The translations under genes and the position numbers were made by a program. 64,000 bases of DNA from Branchipolynoe longqiensis (taxonomy: Eukaryota; Annelida; Polychaeta; Phyllodocida; Polynoidae): contig CM059187.1 in assembly GCA_030323885.1 (NCBI GenBank), positions 124,610,737 through 124,674,736 of the forward strand, given 5' to 3'. Below are positions 33,641 through 45,900 of this stretch, piece after piece. Position 1 is the stretch's first letter. Each line of letters opens with the position of its first letter. The notes under the pieces are model-generated. The model did no database searches and was not told the origin of the DNA. It saw only the letters and a program-made list of their open reading frames with translations.

Positions 33641-34159
33641 ATTCAATGTGTCTTAATGACAGATCACACTTAGAATGGATTATTTGAGCTCGAACCCAAT
33701 AGGTTGGGGATTGGTCTGTCCAACATCATTAGACTGAGTGTCCCATGTCTATCATCAGTAATTATTCGACGTCACACAGAGAAAAGGAGGGGGGGGGGTG
33801 CAAGACGTTATAAGGCATGCTCGAAAACCTTCAAATTTACCGTCACTTGTAAGAGATAGCATTGTTTGCGCTATTCCCCAAGTAGGTAATATTCCCCAGC
33901 CTACATCACTGCGGACGATCAGTAAGGCTGAATGACACTAATATTAATAGCCACAACTTGGTCACACAGACCCTCAGACTATTATTGGACCCCAAATAAA
34001 TCCTAGAAAATGGGTTGCTTCAAGCTCATTATAATTAGTCATATATTTGATGATAATAATTGTGAATGAGTAGTGTTGTTGTGGTCATGTTCCTCCCCCT
34101 TTCAAAACCAATGCGGCGCAATTAACTTGATTGTCAGCAGTGCGTGTTGGTCGTTAGGC
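33641..34159. other. non-coding stretch
   Basis: No gene is seen. Confidence 0.4.
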
Positions 34160-34475
34160 ATAGTTAGTGAGTTTTACTTCCTGGCAACATCTAAGGTCGT
34201 ATCAGGACGGGTACCGACTTGTGACAGTGCTCACTCAGACGACTTCATAGTGCTGCACTCTGGCCACCAGCACCATGACCTGATATCCCACTCAGTCACA
34301 ATATTCTGACACTGAGCCAACCAGTCAATGCCCTATCCTAATTTATGTTGAGCGCCTAGCTAGGAAGTGGCAAGTATAAATTGTTAAGTCATTGGTTTGA
34401 CTCCATCAGGGTTCGAACCCATGAGTTCAAATCCCACGATCTACCAAAACGGCCAATCACGGCATCGCATTCCAT
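34160..34475 (-). mobile_element. SINE family A
   Basis: Tail and core complete. Head partly lost after 'gatctaccaaaacggcc'. Confidence 0.75.
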
Positions 34476-34722
34476 CACGTGGTGTGATATTTATCTATGC
34501 ATGGGATACCATGTGTTGTTCACTGCTAGAAGAGTAAACTAACATATTGCTAACATTCTTCATATCATCCAATCATTTCATCTATGAATATAACTGTTAA
34601 GGCCAAAAGACCAGTGCATTGATGCTGAAAAGAAAAGTTATTAAATGGGAATATAACATTAAATTAAAGTAATAAAGATGTATACATGTTCCTGGTTAAC
34701 TGAGTATCAGATATTAAAGCTA
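34476..34722. other. unassigned DNA
   Basis: Nothing recognised. Confidence 0.3.
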
Positions 34723-36187
34723 CAAATCCAACAGACGTGCGGATATAGCTAAGATAGTATGCTGTTAGTGGAAATGGCATCCCCAATGTCCAACAGACGT
34801 GCGGATATAGCTAAGATACTATGCTGTTAGTGGAAATGGCATCCCCAATGTCCAACAGACGTGCGGATATAGCTAAGATACTATGCTGTTAGTGGAAATG
34901 GTATCCCCAATGTCCAACAGATGTGCGGATATAGCTAAGATACTATGCTGTTAGTGGAAATGGTATCCCCAATGTCCAACAGATGTGCGGATATAGCTAA
35001 GATACTATGCTGTTAGTGGAAATGGTATCCCCAATGTCCAACAGACGTGCGGATATAGCTAAGATACTATGCTGTTAGTGGAAATGGTATCCCCAATGTC
35101 CAACAGACGTGCGGATATAGCTAAGATACTATGCTGTTAGTGGAAATGGTATCCCCAATGTCCAACAGACGTGCGGATATAGCTAAGATACTATGCTGTT
35201 AGTGGAAATGGTATCCCCAATGTCCAACAGACGTGCGGATATAGCTAAGATACTATGCTGTTAGTGGAAATGGCATCCCCAATGTCCAACAGACGTGCGG
35301 ATATAGCTAAGATACTATGCTGTTAGTGGAAATGGCATCCCCAATGTCCAACAGACGTGCGGATATAGCTAAGATAGTATGCTGTTAGTGGAAATGGTAT
35401 CCCCAATGTCCAACAGGTGGGCGGATATAGCTAAGATACTATGCTGTTAGTGGAAATGGCATCCCCAATGTCCAACAGACGTGCGGATATAGCTAAGATA
35501 CTATGCTGTTAGTGGAAATGGTATCCCCAATGTCCAACAGACGTGCGGATATAGCTAAGATAGTATGCTGTTAGTGGAAATGGTATCCCCAATGTCCAAC
35601 AGACGTGCGGATATAGCTAAGATAGTATGCTGTTAGTGGAAATGGTATCCCCAATGTCCAACAGATGTGCGGATATAGCTAAGATACTATGCTGTTAGTG
35701 GAAATGGTATCCCCAATGTCCAACAGACGTGCGGATATAGCTAAGATACTATGCTGTTAGTGGAAATGGTATCCCCCAATGTCCAACAGACGTGCGGATA
35801 TAGCTAAGATACTATGCTGTTAGTGGAAATGGTATCCCCAATGTCCAACAGACGTGCGGATATAGCTAAGATACTATGCTGTTAGTGGAAATGGTATCCC
35901 CAATGTCCAACAGACGTGCGGATATAGCTAAGATACTATGCTGTTAGTGGAAATGGTATCCCCAATGTCCAACAGGTGGGCGGATATAGCTAAGATACTA
36001 TGCTGTTAGTGGAAATGGTATTCCCAATGTCCAATAGGTGGGCGGATATAGCTAAGATACTATGCTGTTAGTGGAAATGGTATCCCCAATGTCCAACAGG
36101 TGGGCGGATATAGCTAAGATACTATGCTGTTAGTGGAAATGGTATCCATAATGTCCAAAAGGTGTGCGGATATAGCTAAGATACTGT
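34723..36187. repeat. 62-bp tandem satellite, ~23 copies
   Basis: Unit: 'tccaacagacgtgcggatat', 'agctaagatactatgctg', 'ttagtggaaatggtatccc', 'caatg'. Copies are nearly identical. Variation is limited to a few sites (gacgtg/gatgtg/ggtggg, ac/ag, gtat/gcat), and variants cluster: ggtggg units lie mainly at the right end. Confidence 0.95.
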
Positions 36188-36202
36188 AGTAGTCTGGTAA
36201 CA

Positions 36203-36460
36203 TCAGGGAGCCTAGGTGGTATAATGGTTAGCACACTGGCCCAGAATGCAAAGAGATATGGGTTCGAGTCCCGCTCTAGGCACAATATTTCCCCTTTTCA
36301 TCACCCCCATGACATTGATTGCCGTGACCAGGATCCTGTACAAGCTATGCACTGTATAGTTGTTGAACCTGCCATGTGTATGTATATGTATATGTATGTG
36401 CATTGCCTGTCTGTATGTGTGTAATTGTAAGCATTAAAAGACTTACAATTCCAGGGGGAT
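36203..36460 (+). mobile_element. SINE family C
   Basis: tRNA-like head ('taggtggtataatggttagc'), B box 'gggttcgagtcccgc', core 'tgattgccgtgaccaggatc', and tail with 'ttgtaagcattaaaagactt'. Confidence 0.75.
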
Positions 36461-36529
36461 GAGTGTAGTAGTCTGCACTGACCTCTCACGCTAGGAGCCC
36501 CATAGACAGGCAGGCCTGGGTAGTGTAGT

Positions 36530-36770
36530 GACATCAGGGAACCTAGGTGGTGTAATAGTTAACACACTGGCCCAGAATGCAAAGAGATATGGGTTCGAGT
36601 CCCGCTCTAGGCACAATATTTCCCATTTTCATCACCCCCATGACATTGATTGCCGTGACCAGGATCCTGTACAAGCTCCGCACTGTATAGTTGTTGAACC
36701 TACCCTGTGTATGTATATATGTATATGTATGTGCGTTGCCCGCATAGACAGGCAGGCAAGCGTAGTGTAT
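36530..36770 (+). mobile_element. SINE family C
   Basis: Second tandem copy. Same head and core, tail replaced by TATG repeats and 'agacaggcaggc'. Confidence 0.75.
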
Positions 36771-36918
36771 TGACATCAGGGAGCCTAGGTTGTGTAATGG
36801 TTAGCACACAGGCCTGGAATGCAAAGAGCTGTGGGTTCGAGTCCCAGGCACAATATTTCGCATTTACATCACCCCCATGACAATACTATGCTCTTAATGG
36901 AAATGGTATCCCCAATGT
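36771..36918 (+). mobile_element. SINE family C (5' part) and orphan satellite unit
   Basis: 36776-36882 is a truncated third copy. 36883-36918 is a fragment of the 62-bp satellite unit ('actatgctcttaatggaaat'), showing the SINE C cluster interrupts the satellite array. Confidence 0.75.
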
Positions 36919-37137
36919 CCTCCCTCCCTCCCGCATATAATGGAATCGACCTTTACCAGTATGGTGCCTGGACGCGCGCACTGCTGATGGTGACGAGGTA
37001 TGGGGGGGGGGGGTTAAGTGGCAACACAGCAGGTGGTGACACACCCAGCCAATTGGCATATAGCATACTGGTCACGCCATGTAACCGGCTTGGCAGAAGG
37101 CCAAGCTATCGGCAAGAGTCTCTATGATTATCACACC
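36919..37137. other. unassigned DNA
   Basis: No gene. G-run at 37002-37013. Confidence 0.3.
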
Positions 37138-37310
37138 ACAGGATGCAGTGGCTGAATGGGTAGAGTGCGGGGGATGGTGAGTTTGGTTCCTGGTTGAGTC
37201 AAACTAATGATTTACAAAATTGATACTTGTCGCTTCCTAGCTTGGCGCTCGGCATTAATAGGATAGGGCAAGGACTGGTTAGCTCAGTGTCTGGATAATG
37301 TCACATGGCC
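37138..37310 (+). mobile_element. SINE family A, 5' half
   Basis: Head 'gcagtggctgaatgggtag' through 'ggactggttagctcagtgtc'. Truncated 3'. Confidence 0.7.
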
Positions 37311-37764
37311 ACACCCTCAAAATACAGACTCCACAGTTGAAGACAGGCCAGCTTGGTTCTTTCTCCAAGCCCCTGTTTCACCATTGCCACCAGTGTGAAA
37401 GCCAGCTGATTGACTGATTTAACTTGCCATGAAATGTCAGCATTGCAATACTAAACTTTATTTTAAAAGCTTCTAACAGTTAATGACAGTAATTGTCTAG
37501 AAGCTTATTCCTAGGTTTTAAAAAAAAAGAAAAGAAAAGTCAGTGCACCAAAATATTGGCTTTCTGTGGCTTTTTTTTTTTTTAGCATTAATGAAAACAT
37601 GCGTCATTTTGTTGTAAATCAGCTCTGTGATGAAGGCCACGGGACCAGGCTACGATATTTTATTGCAATTATGCAAAGCCGTTTTATTTTCGCATTTTAT
37701 TCATCGACTAAATTGGGGTAAATGATAGTTCTTTTTGTGTACGGATATGCATGCAGTCAGAATT
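37311..37764. other. non-coding stretch
   Basis: No gene is seen. Confidence 0.4.
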
Positions 37765-37940
37765 ATTCTGAGTCAAACCAATGCCATCAACATTTGTACT
37801 TGTCGCTACCTAACCTGTCATTTGGTATTACTAGGATAGGGCGAGGAGTAGTGGCATGAGGGAGACCAACTGTGCGTGATTGAAATAGTCCCTGTTTAAT
37901 CAATGACTGTAACCCCCCACCCCCCGGCCCCCCACACTAA
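37765..37940 (+). mobile_element. SINE family A2, head missing
   Basis: 'gagtcaaaccaatgcc...gtattactaggataggg' then the A2 end 'gtagtggcatgagggagacc'. Confidence 0.6.
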
Positions 37941-37974
37941 AAATAAACCGTAATGGAGACTTCAAGATCTTCTT

Positions 37975-38011
37975 TCTCTCTCTCTCTCCCTCCCTCTGCC
38001 CTGCCTCCCCC

Positions 38012-38043
<32 letters not shown>

Positions 38044-38045
38044 AT
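37975..38045. repeat. (CT)n microsatellite
   Basis: CT and CCCT runs. Confidence 0.9.
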
Positions 38046-38375
38046 AGAGGACCATACTTTGTTTATTTTGGGATGTTACCTCATAAGCAACAGGTAAAGC
38101 CATATCAAGACGGAATAGGCCACATAAATCTTACATATGATACCTCACAGTTCCAATGTCTGCCGTAAGGCGTCGGATACGGTGAGACCTGTGGGTATGG
38201 GAGCCAATCAATCAGAATGCAATACCTTTACACAGAAAGCGCATGCAACTGGATCCGGCTGGTTGTCAGCCACTGTCTACCCCAAGGCTGCTGCCTCCTC
38301 TTTCACCCACCCATCCACCCATCCAGGAGACTTTGCCTCCATATTGTTCCACAATATTCACGTCAGAAATGATAA

Positions 38376-38929
38376 TGACCTGACTCAACAGAGAATGGTA
38401 GAGGAAAACAAAAAAATAAAGCCACACAAATTAAACCCACCAAAGTTAAAAACAAACAAATAAAAACCAGTCAAAGAATGCAGAAACAAGTACATGGCCT
38501 TCCTTGAACATGCCCTAATCGGTGCCGGGGAAAAAAACAAAAGTTAGAGGGGAGGAAGCATTGCTCACCCTGCTTTCTCCTATGCTCACCACCCCCAACA
38601 TCGACCACCACCACCACCACCATCACCACCATTATCATCATCACATCCCCCACCATCACCCATCACTATCACCACCACCATCACCATCACCATTATCATG
38701 ACCACCATCACTACCACTGTCACACACCACCACCACCATTACCTCCCACCATTATCACACACTACCACCACCACCATCTCCACCACCATCACCATCACCA
38801 TTATCATGACCACCATCACTACCACCACCACCACTACTATCACACTCACCATCACCACCACCACCACTACTTCCTACCACTACCACCAACAGAAAACTAC
38901 TTCTACCAGTCTACCACTACCTCCCACCA
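38376..38929 (+). repeat. left arm of large inverted duplication
   Basis: From TGACCTGACTCAACAGAG to CTACCACTACCTCCCACCA it is the reverse complement of 42600-43319. The unique part (38376-38600) includes 'catggccttccttgaacatg'. The distal part is (CCA)n/(ATC)n low-complexity DNA. Confidence 0.85.
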
Positions 38930-39079
38930 TGTAACATTTAGGGCAATTCGCATACACATAAGCTTTCTAAATGTCCTCTAATCCTACAATACAATTACCC
39001 TTTTGTGGAAATACAGAATTAAACCAGCTGGGATGACCAAATGAGTTAAGCGCCTACTTTTCGTTTTGGCAGGTCGTAT
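38930..39079. other. spacer with SINE head fragment
   Basis: 39027-39078 resembles a SINE A tRNA-like head ('gggatgaccaaatgagttaa') and runs straight into the minisatellite. Confidence 0.45.
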
Positions 39080-40490
39080 TGATATCGTTGGAGATGTGTA
39101 TTGGAGACTTGTCTTGATGTTGTTGGAGATGTGTGTTTGTTTCTGTGTACCATTTTGTGTTGATGTCATTAGAGATGTGTGTGTTTTTGTGTACCGCTTA
39201 TATTGATGTCACTGGAGATGTGTGTTAGTTTGTGTGTACCACTTGTATTGATGTCATTGGAGATGTGTGTTAGTTTGTGTGTACCACTTGTATTGATGTC
39301 ATTGAAGATGTGTGTTAGTTTGTGTGTACCACTTGTATTGATGTCATTTAAGACGTGTGTTAGTTTGTGTGTACCACCTGTATTGATGTCATTGGAGATG
39401 TGTGTTAGTTTGTGTGTACCACCTGTATTGATGTCATTGGAGATGTGTGTTAGTTTGTGTGTACCACTTGTATTTATGTCATTTAAGATGTGTGTTAGTT
39501 TGTGTGTACCACTTGTATTGATGTCATTGGAGATGTGTGTTAGTTTGTGTGTACCACTTGTATTGATGTCATTGAAGATGTGTGTTAGTTTGTGTGTACC
39601 ACTTGTATTGATGTCATTTAAGACGTGTGTTAGTTTGTGTGTACCACCTGTATTGATGTCATTGGAGATGTGTGTTAGTTTGTGTGTACCACCTGTATTG
39701 ATGTCATTGGAGATGTGTGTTAGTTTGTGTGTACCACTTGTATTTATGTCATTTAAGATGTGTGTTAGTTTGTGTGTACCACTTGTATTGATGTCATTGG
39801 AGATGTGTGTTAGTTTGTGTGTACCACTTGTATTGATGTCATTGAAGATGTGTGTTAGTTTGTGTGTACCACCTGTATTGTGGTCATTGAAGACGTGTGT
39901 TAGTTTGTGTGTACCACCTGTATTGTGGTCATTGAAGACGTGTGTTAGTTTGTGTGTACCACCTGTATTGATGTTGTTGGAGATGTGTGTTAGTTTGTGT
40001 GTACCACTTGTATTGATGTCATTGGAGATGTGTGTTAGTTTGTGTGTACCACTTGTATTGATGTCGTTGGAGATGTGTTTTAGTTTGTGTGTACCACTTT
40101 TATTGATGTCATTGAAGACATGTGTTAGTTTGTGTGTACCACCTGTATTGTGATCATTGAAGACATGTGTTAGTTTCTGTGTACCACCTGTATTTATGTT
40201 GTTGAAGTTGTGCGTTAGTTTGTGTGTACCACCTGTACTGATATCGTTGGAGTTGTGTGTTACTTTGGGTGTACCACATGCATTGATGTCATTTGAGATG
40301 CCTGTTAGTTTGTGTGTACCACCTGTATTGACATCATGGGAGCTGTGCATGAGTTTGTGTGTCCACATGTATTGACATCATGGGAGCTGTGCATTAGTTT
40401 GTGTGTACCACATTTATTGACATCATTTGAGATGCGTGTTAGTTTGTGTGTACCACTTGTATTGATGTCGCTGGAGATGTGTGTGTGTTA
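39080..40490. repeat. 45-bp minisatellite with 270-bp higher-order repeat
   Basis: Unit 'gtaccacttgtattgatgtc', 'attggagatgtgtgttagt', 'ttgtgt' (45 bp, about 30 copies). Unit variants recur in the same order every six units: the 'attgaagatg' variant is at 39301, 39571 and 39841. Both strands are open (15-residue periodic frames), which is expected for a stop-free 45-bp unit. I do not call a protein. Confidence 0.9.
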
Positions 40491-40960
40491 GTTACTGTTT
40501 TACTACCTGTATTTCTGTCTGTGGTGGTGTGTCTGTCTGTGTGTGGGGGGGGGGGGGAGGTAGGAGGAAGAAGGCAGCTGGACGACGTCACGTGAGACAC
40601 CTGAAACCCTTGAATAAACCACAGATGGGATCGGCTTATCTGAGATGTGCACCGGGCAGGATTTAAAGGAATCGGATTGGGCTGACGGGATCTGCGGACG
40701 GCCCTCGCCCACGGTCTGATGCCTCCAGGGCTGATTACGGATGGATCTGCGGGAAATGTTGCATTTCCGGGCACAAGTGTTGTTCCTCCTGTATGGTAAT
40801 TGGACTAAGCTGTGTACGTGTGTGTGTGGTGGGGGAGGGGTGTGCGTGGGCCTGTTTGAGTAAAGGAAGGTATCAGGTTCTCATCCTTGATGGTCCTATA
40901 TGGTGTTCATGTACTGCGTGCAATGACATGTTTCGCCCAATCAATTTGCACATATACTAT
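40491..40960. other. unassigned DNA
   Basis: 40560-40790 is GC-richer than its surroundings, but I can support no exon. Confidence 0.35.
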
Positions 40961-41190
40961 ATATTATGTATATATCATATAAACATATATAATATATAAC
41001 ACATTTATAATTTCTCTACAATATTTATATTATGTAATAATAATACACATACACATTATTTGGATGAAACAAATGCACAGTATATTATATAATATATATT
41101 ACACATATTATATATAACACATACATAACATACGATATAATTTATCTAAACGATATGGTATTATGTAATACCATATATATACACATTGCA
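40961..41190. repeat. AT-rich, ATAT palindromes
   Basis: Low-complexity TATA/ATTATAT sequence. Confidence 0.7.
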
Positions 41191-41214
41191 TGAGGGAAAC
41201 TAGGTCATAGTGCA

Positions 41215-41569
41215 CAGCAGGGAGGGGAAGAGAAAGAAAGACAGGGGAAGGGAGAGGAAGAAAGGAAGAGGAGAAATAGGGAGAGAAAGAAAGAACGAGA
41301 ACGAAAAGAAAAACGAAAGAACAAGGGAAAGAAAAAATAGAAAGAGAAAAAAAGAAGGGAATAAAGAAAGGAATTTGTTTGTTGGTGGTTGACGTCCTAG
41401 CAACATCTAAGGTCATATCAGGACGGTAAAGAAAGGAGGAAAGAAGAGAGAGAGCGAAAGAGAGAGCGAAAGAGAGAGCGAAAGAGAGAGCGAAAGAGAG
41501 AGCGAAATAGAGAGCAACAGAGAGAGAGCGAAAGAGAGAGGAAGCGAGAGCGCGAGCGAGAGAGCGAGA

Positions 41570-41612
<43 letters not shown>
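41215..41612. repeat. GA-rich low-complexity DNA split by a SINE A tail
   Basis: Purine-rich 41215-41375 and 41428-41612 (GAGAGCGAAA units, then (GA)n) flank a 43-bp SINE A tail fragment at 41385-41427. Confidence 0.75.
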
Positions 41613-41613
<1 letters not shown>

Positions 41614-41621
41614 ATAGAAGG

Positions 41622-41752
41622 GAATACTGGGTAAATTTAATAGAACCTGTTACTGCATAAACCTATGGTGTGAGATTCTAACAATCAATTCAGTATATTT
41701 ATCTCAGAAAAATGGCCGAAACTCAAAATCTTCGGACTATGCAACTTTAACT
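41622..41752 (-). repeat. MITE family M fragment
   Basis: 'tttaatagaacctgttactg' and 'cggactatgcaactttaa' with the centre deleted. Confidence 0.6.
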
Positions 41753-42599
41753 AGGGCTCAGTCACACTTATCAACATTTTCCTTTTCATACAAATACTTG
41801 AAATAGCACAAAGAATGGAGATGAGAACGGTCAGCATCCTAATTAAATTATGTCTATACAAGGCCAATTGTTAGGATAATAGGAAATGTGTGACAGAAAA
41901 TTCAATAGAAAGGACAAATTGTTTATTAGTGTTAAGCATTATGCAAATAATCAACATTAGAAAGTACTTCTAATTGGGGAATGATGAGGAAGCGAGTGTC
42001 TGAAAATGAGTATCTCTATTAATACGGACAGAAATGTTTTCAATTGTGGACAACCTCTTAGCTTAATCGGCCATCTGCAAATTCATACTGGATGCTTCCA
42101 CTTTTATAGGAGGGACCCAACTGCAACCCGACCACCCATCCCGTCTCCTTGACTACCCCAAAAAGCCCGCGTTTCCAACATATTGCCTGTCGTCAGTATG
42201 CATGATAATATCCCGACAGTTTATACTCTAGAATAACACAATAAATGATTTTATGTAGAGTTCAATGCACATACATGAGAACATACACCAACCAACAAAC
42301 AAACACAAACATAACCAGGGGTCTTACAGCAACCATCCAGGCTGCTTCAGCTACCTCGGTGGTACTAATATTCGCAGTTTGCTGCCCGTTGTGTTAGTGA
42401 CACTGCCCCGGGCTGAACCGCACCGAACGCCCTGCATTGACCGGACACCAGAACGAGGCTGATCGATGCGCCACCAAGCGTGCAGCACGCCCACTATTGT
42501 TAGCAGCGGGCCCGGCTTTGTCTGGGTTCACGAGCGCCTTGTAGGAAGTGTGTGGTGGTGGGGGGTACGGGTACGGGTGGGGGTGATGGTAGCGAGCGG
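41753..42599. other. non-coding stretch
   Basis: No gene. 42330-42540 is GC-richer but shows no convincing exon. Confidence 0.4.
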
Positions 42600-43319
42600 T
42601 GGTGGGAGGTAGTGGTAGACTGGTAGAAGTAGTTCTCCGTTGGTGGTAGTGGTAGGAAGTAGTGGTGGTGGTGGTGATAGTAGTGGTGGTGGTGGTAGTG
42701 ATGGTGATGGCGATGGAGATGATGGTGGTGGTGGTAGTGTGTGATAATGGTGGGAGGTAACGGTGGTGGTGGTGTGTGACAGTGGTAGGGGTTGTGGTGG
42801 TGATGGTGGTGATGGTGGCTGGTGGTGGTGGTAGTGATGGTGGTGATGGTGGTTCTGGTGGTGTTGGTGGTGGTGGCGATTGTGGTGGTGGTGGTGGTGG
42901 TGGTGGTGGTGATGGTGGTGATAGTGGTGGTGATGGTGGTGATGGTAATGGTGATGGTCGTGGTACTGGTGGTGGTGGTGATGATTATGATAATGATGGT
43001 GGTGGTACTGGTGGGGGTGGTGATGATGATGGCGATGGCGGTGGTGGTGGTACTGGTGGTGGTGGTGGGGCGGTGGTCGATGTTGGGGGTGGTGAGCGTA
43101 GGAGAAAGCAGGGTGAGCAATGCTTCCTACCCTCTAACTTCTGTTTTTTTTCCCCGGCACCGATTAGGGCATGTTCAAGGAAGGCCATGTACTTGTTTCT
43201 GCATCCTTTGACTGGTTTTTATTTGTCTGTTTTTAAATTTGGTGGATTTAATTTTTGTGGTTTAATCGCTGTGGCTTAATTTTTTGTTTTCTTCTACCAT
43301 TCTCTGTTGAGTCAGGTCA
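42600..43319 (-). repeat. right arm of large inverted duplication
   Basis: Reverse complement of 38376-38929. It is longer only because the GGT/GAT low-complexity part is expanded. Long frames in the GGT array are artefacts. Confidence 0.85.
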
Positions 43320-43779
43320 GAACATACCATTTTGCACAAACCTACCTGTGTCCCACGGAAGGACAGGTCAAAAGGTCATGTATATTTCCGCTAGAGGAAT
43401 TAATTATTTAATTAGTTTTACTTTGGTATTTTTATTCCTTTGCCTGTTCATTTGTTCCTCCTTTTAAAAAAAGAATGTGTGAGGTCATATTATTACACTT
43501 ATATCCAAGGCACATAGAGCACATGCCCATCGCCAATCATCTCATTCAACTCTGTAATATCACGTCAGCTAAATAGTCTCCCTGCAGCATTTCGGCGACC
43601 GGAGTTAGCTCGAATTTAAACGAATCTAATACTAGTAATATCAACCATGCACACATATTACCTGATTACTTTTGCGCTATTCAGTTCGAAACAGGCGAGT
43701 TCCATATGTGTGTGCTTTTTATGGGGGGGTTTCTCCGGTTGTTGTGCTGGTTTGGAAAGGGGGTGAAGCTGAATTTATA
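43320..43779. other. non-coding stretch
   Basis: No gene is seen. Confidence 0.4.
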
Positions 43780-44059
43780 TATATTTACATGTATATGTAT
43801 ATATACGTATACATATATAAATACATATATATGCACAGAAATGCGTGTATATATAAATATATATGCACATTATAGGATTATAAACAAGAAAATGCCACCT
43901 CAGTTCTCTCCTGGTATGGAACCTTCTCGATGCTAACTAAGTAGTATGTTATACTCAGGGGACTAGTTCTCTTTCCCTCCGATAGGGGTGCTACGTGCGT
44001 CTGGAAATAATCGACACAGTGGCACTATATATATATATATATATTTATATATAATATAC

Positions 44060-44091
<32 letters not shown>

Positions 44092-44306
44092 TACATACAT
44101 ATATACATAATACATACATATATACATAATACATATATATATACATATATAAAAAATATATATAGAAACATATCGCATGTAATAAGCTCTGTCGTCGTCC
44201 CCCCCCCCCCCCCCCCCCTCCGGTTCCCCAGGTAGGGGGGTCCGGCATGCACCTCTCCAACCTCCTGTGCGGCGTGACATTCCACTTGCTCGGAAGTTTG
44301 ATCAAT

Positions 44307-44344
<38 letters not shown>
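43780..44344. repeat. AT microsatellites and C-run flanking the DIRS element
   Basis: TATA/TACATA arrays at 43780-43870 and 44028-44165, a C homopolymer of about 20 (44199-44219), and (TA)n up to 44344. Confidence 0.75.
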
Positions 44345-44345
<1 letters not shown>

Positions 44346-44433
44346 GTATAGTTATACGAATCTTACCTGGGTATAGATGATGGATAACTGTTGTTTTCCC
44401 GAGGTATAAGCCTCGGGTAGACGTGGGCTAGGG
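44345..44433 (+). repeat. DIRS 3' terminal repeat, outer part
   Basis: Exact 89-bp reverse complement of 44570-44658. 44431-44464 continues into the inner segment shared with the 5' terminus. Confidence 0.9.
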
Positions 44434-44569
44434 AGAAGGAAGCACGTGAGGTACCAGCAATTTTAACCTACTTATTCAGGATAAAAATGATCTTTCAATA
44501 CAATGGATACTATGATTTTCCCGTAATGGTACACCAACGGGATAGACGTGGCAGGGCGTGGTGGGTGGG

Positions 44570-44702
44570 CCCTAGCCCACGTCTACCCGAGGCTTATACC
44601 TCGGGAAAACAACAGTTATCCATCATCTATACCCAGGTAAGATTCGTATAACTATACTATTTTACCTCGGTATACAGCCTCAGGCTAGCCTCAGGCTAGG
44701 GA
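44570..44702 (-). repeat. DIRS internal complementary region
   Basis: 44570-44658 pairs with the 3' outer end (44345-44433). 44659-44702 pairs exactly with the 5' outer end (49553-49596). The junction ACTATACT/ATTTTACC would bridge the ends in the circular intermediate known for this class. Confidence 0.9.
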
Positions 44703-44783
44703 GACCTTTACATAATTCATTTTTATCCTTAATATCATCCATTCTTATATAATATTCAACGTTTTTGTTCTCACCTATTCTTG

Positions 44784-45900
44784 TTAGTTGGCGAGCAGGC
44801 GCTTTGCAATGCCGGTAGGCTTTTCTAGTCGCTTGTTGTAATGTTTTGCAAACGACTTAGCCGTCTTCCAGCCTGCATGCGCTAGTATTCTTTTCACAGA
44901 AATACCTAGCAACCGTGCCTTGGAGACCATGGCACCTCTAGTTGAGTGGGATGAGTATTTGCTCGTATCCACTCCAGCCAATTTCAACACCGTAATTGTC
45001 CATCTGGCAAGGGTGTCTCGTGAAATTGCCTTATGTGGCTTTATAAAGCTCACTAATAGTTGTTGTGTGTTGTGATGCACGTAAATCTTTTGTTTTAGAT
45101 ATATAAGCCCGTATGGCTGACACAACACATAATTTCCGATCACTCGGAAAACAGTCTAAGTGAACCGTAGATAAAGGGTCACCTAACGTGTTTGATTTAA
45201 GCAATTGTGCTAAATCAAACGTAGCTTGTTTCTTGTCTATTTCTAATCCAGTTAAAGACAAAGCAACAATGGTCTGTCCTCTGTGTCCGGTTACTAATAA
45301 TAACAAGACCGCGACCTTAAAACCTAATTGTTTTAAATCTAACCACGAGTTGTGAGGCCAAGCCTGAAACAACTTAAATACTACAGACACATCCCAAAAC
45401 CAACTATACTTTGGTTTTGGAGGATTCCTTTGATAAATTGAACGAAGTAGATATCCAAGAACATAATGTTTTCCAACCGTTTCGCCATCAATTCTCGGTA
45501 ATATGATTGATAACGCACATCTTGCCGCATTAATCGACCCAAAAGATAGTCCCTCATCCTCTAGAGAACGAAGAAAACGAGCTACTTGTGAAATTGTTGG
45601 ATTTGTTGGCTTAACTTTCATTAACAAACAATGTACACCCCATTTCTTTAAATAGGATGTGTACATTTTAACAGTTCCTGGCCTCCAGGCATCAGCTACT
45701 ATCCTATTCTCAGTAATTTTGTCAAATCCAAATTGCCGCAGCTGGTTCCTTAGAAAAGGAATGCCAATAGGGGCGTCGTTGACACGTCGCCGTGAACCAC
45801 TAGCGGTCCGTGGTGTGTCAGATTCCCGAGTTTTCTTGGGAATCGTATATGTTCTTTTGCCATTTGTGAAACTGCTGGCAGCCAAGGTTGCGTGTCCCAA
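44784..45900 (-). pseudogene. DIRS tyrosine recombinase (one frameshift)
   Basis: The first frame (45900-45031) holds the N-terminal SAM-like region and the first catalytic Arg in TGHRGQT. A one-base shift near 45060-45090 leads to the second frame (to 44784), with HSTRG (His-x-x-Arg box), HAGW and the nucleophile Tyr in AKHYNK. All signature residues of the tyrosine recombinase family are therefore still encoded, in two frames. The protein would integrate a circular DNA intermediate. The start overlaps the end of pol by about 150 bp, as is common in DIRS elements. 45900 is the first Met of the frame. Confidence 0.85.

Noticed and set aside
34723..36187. CRISPR-like array
   Set aside because: The 62-bp units are contiguous with no unique spacers, and the genome is eukaryotic. 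It is a satellite.
36215..36285. Functional tRNA gene
   Set aside because: The tRNA-like segment is the head of SINE C, repeated at 36545 and 36790 with the same 3' extension.
39169..40375. 399-residue minus and 324-residue plus frames
   Set aside because: Both strands of a stop-free 45-bp tandem unit are open, so the frames are by-products of repeat structure.
42500..43279. Gly- or Thr-rich proteins from the GGT array
   Set aside because: Trinucleotide repeat translation, mirrored in the inverted arm at 38.4-38.9 kb.
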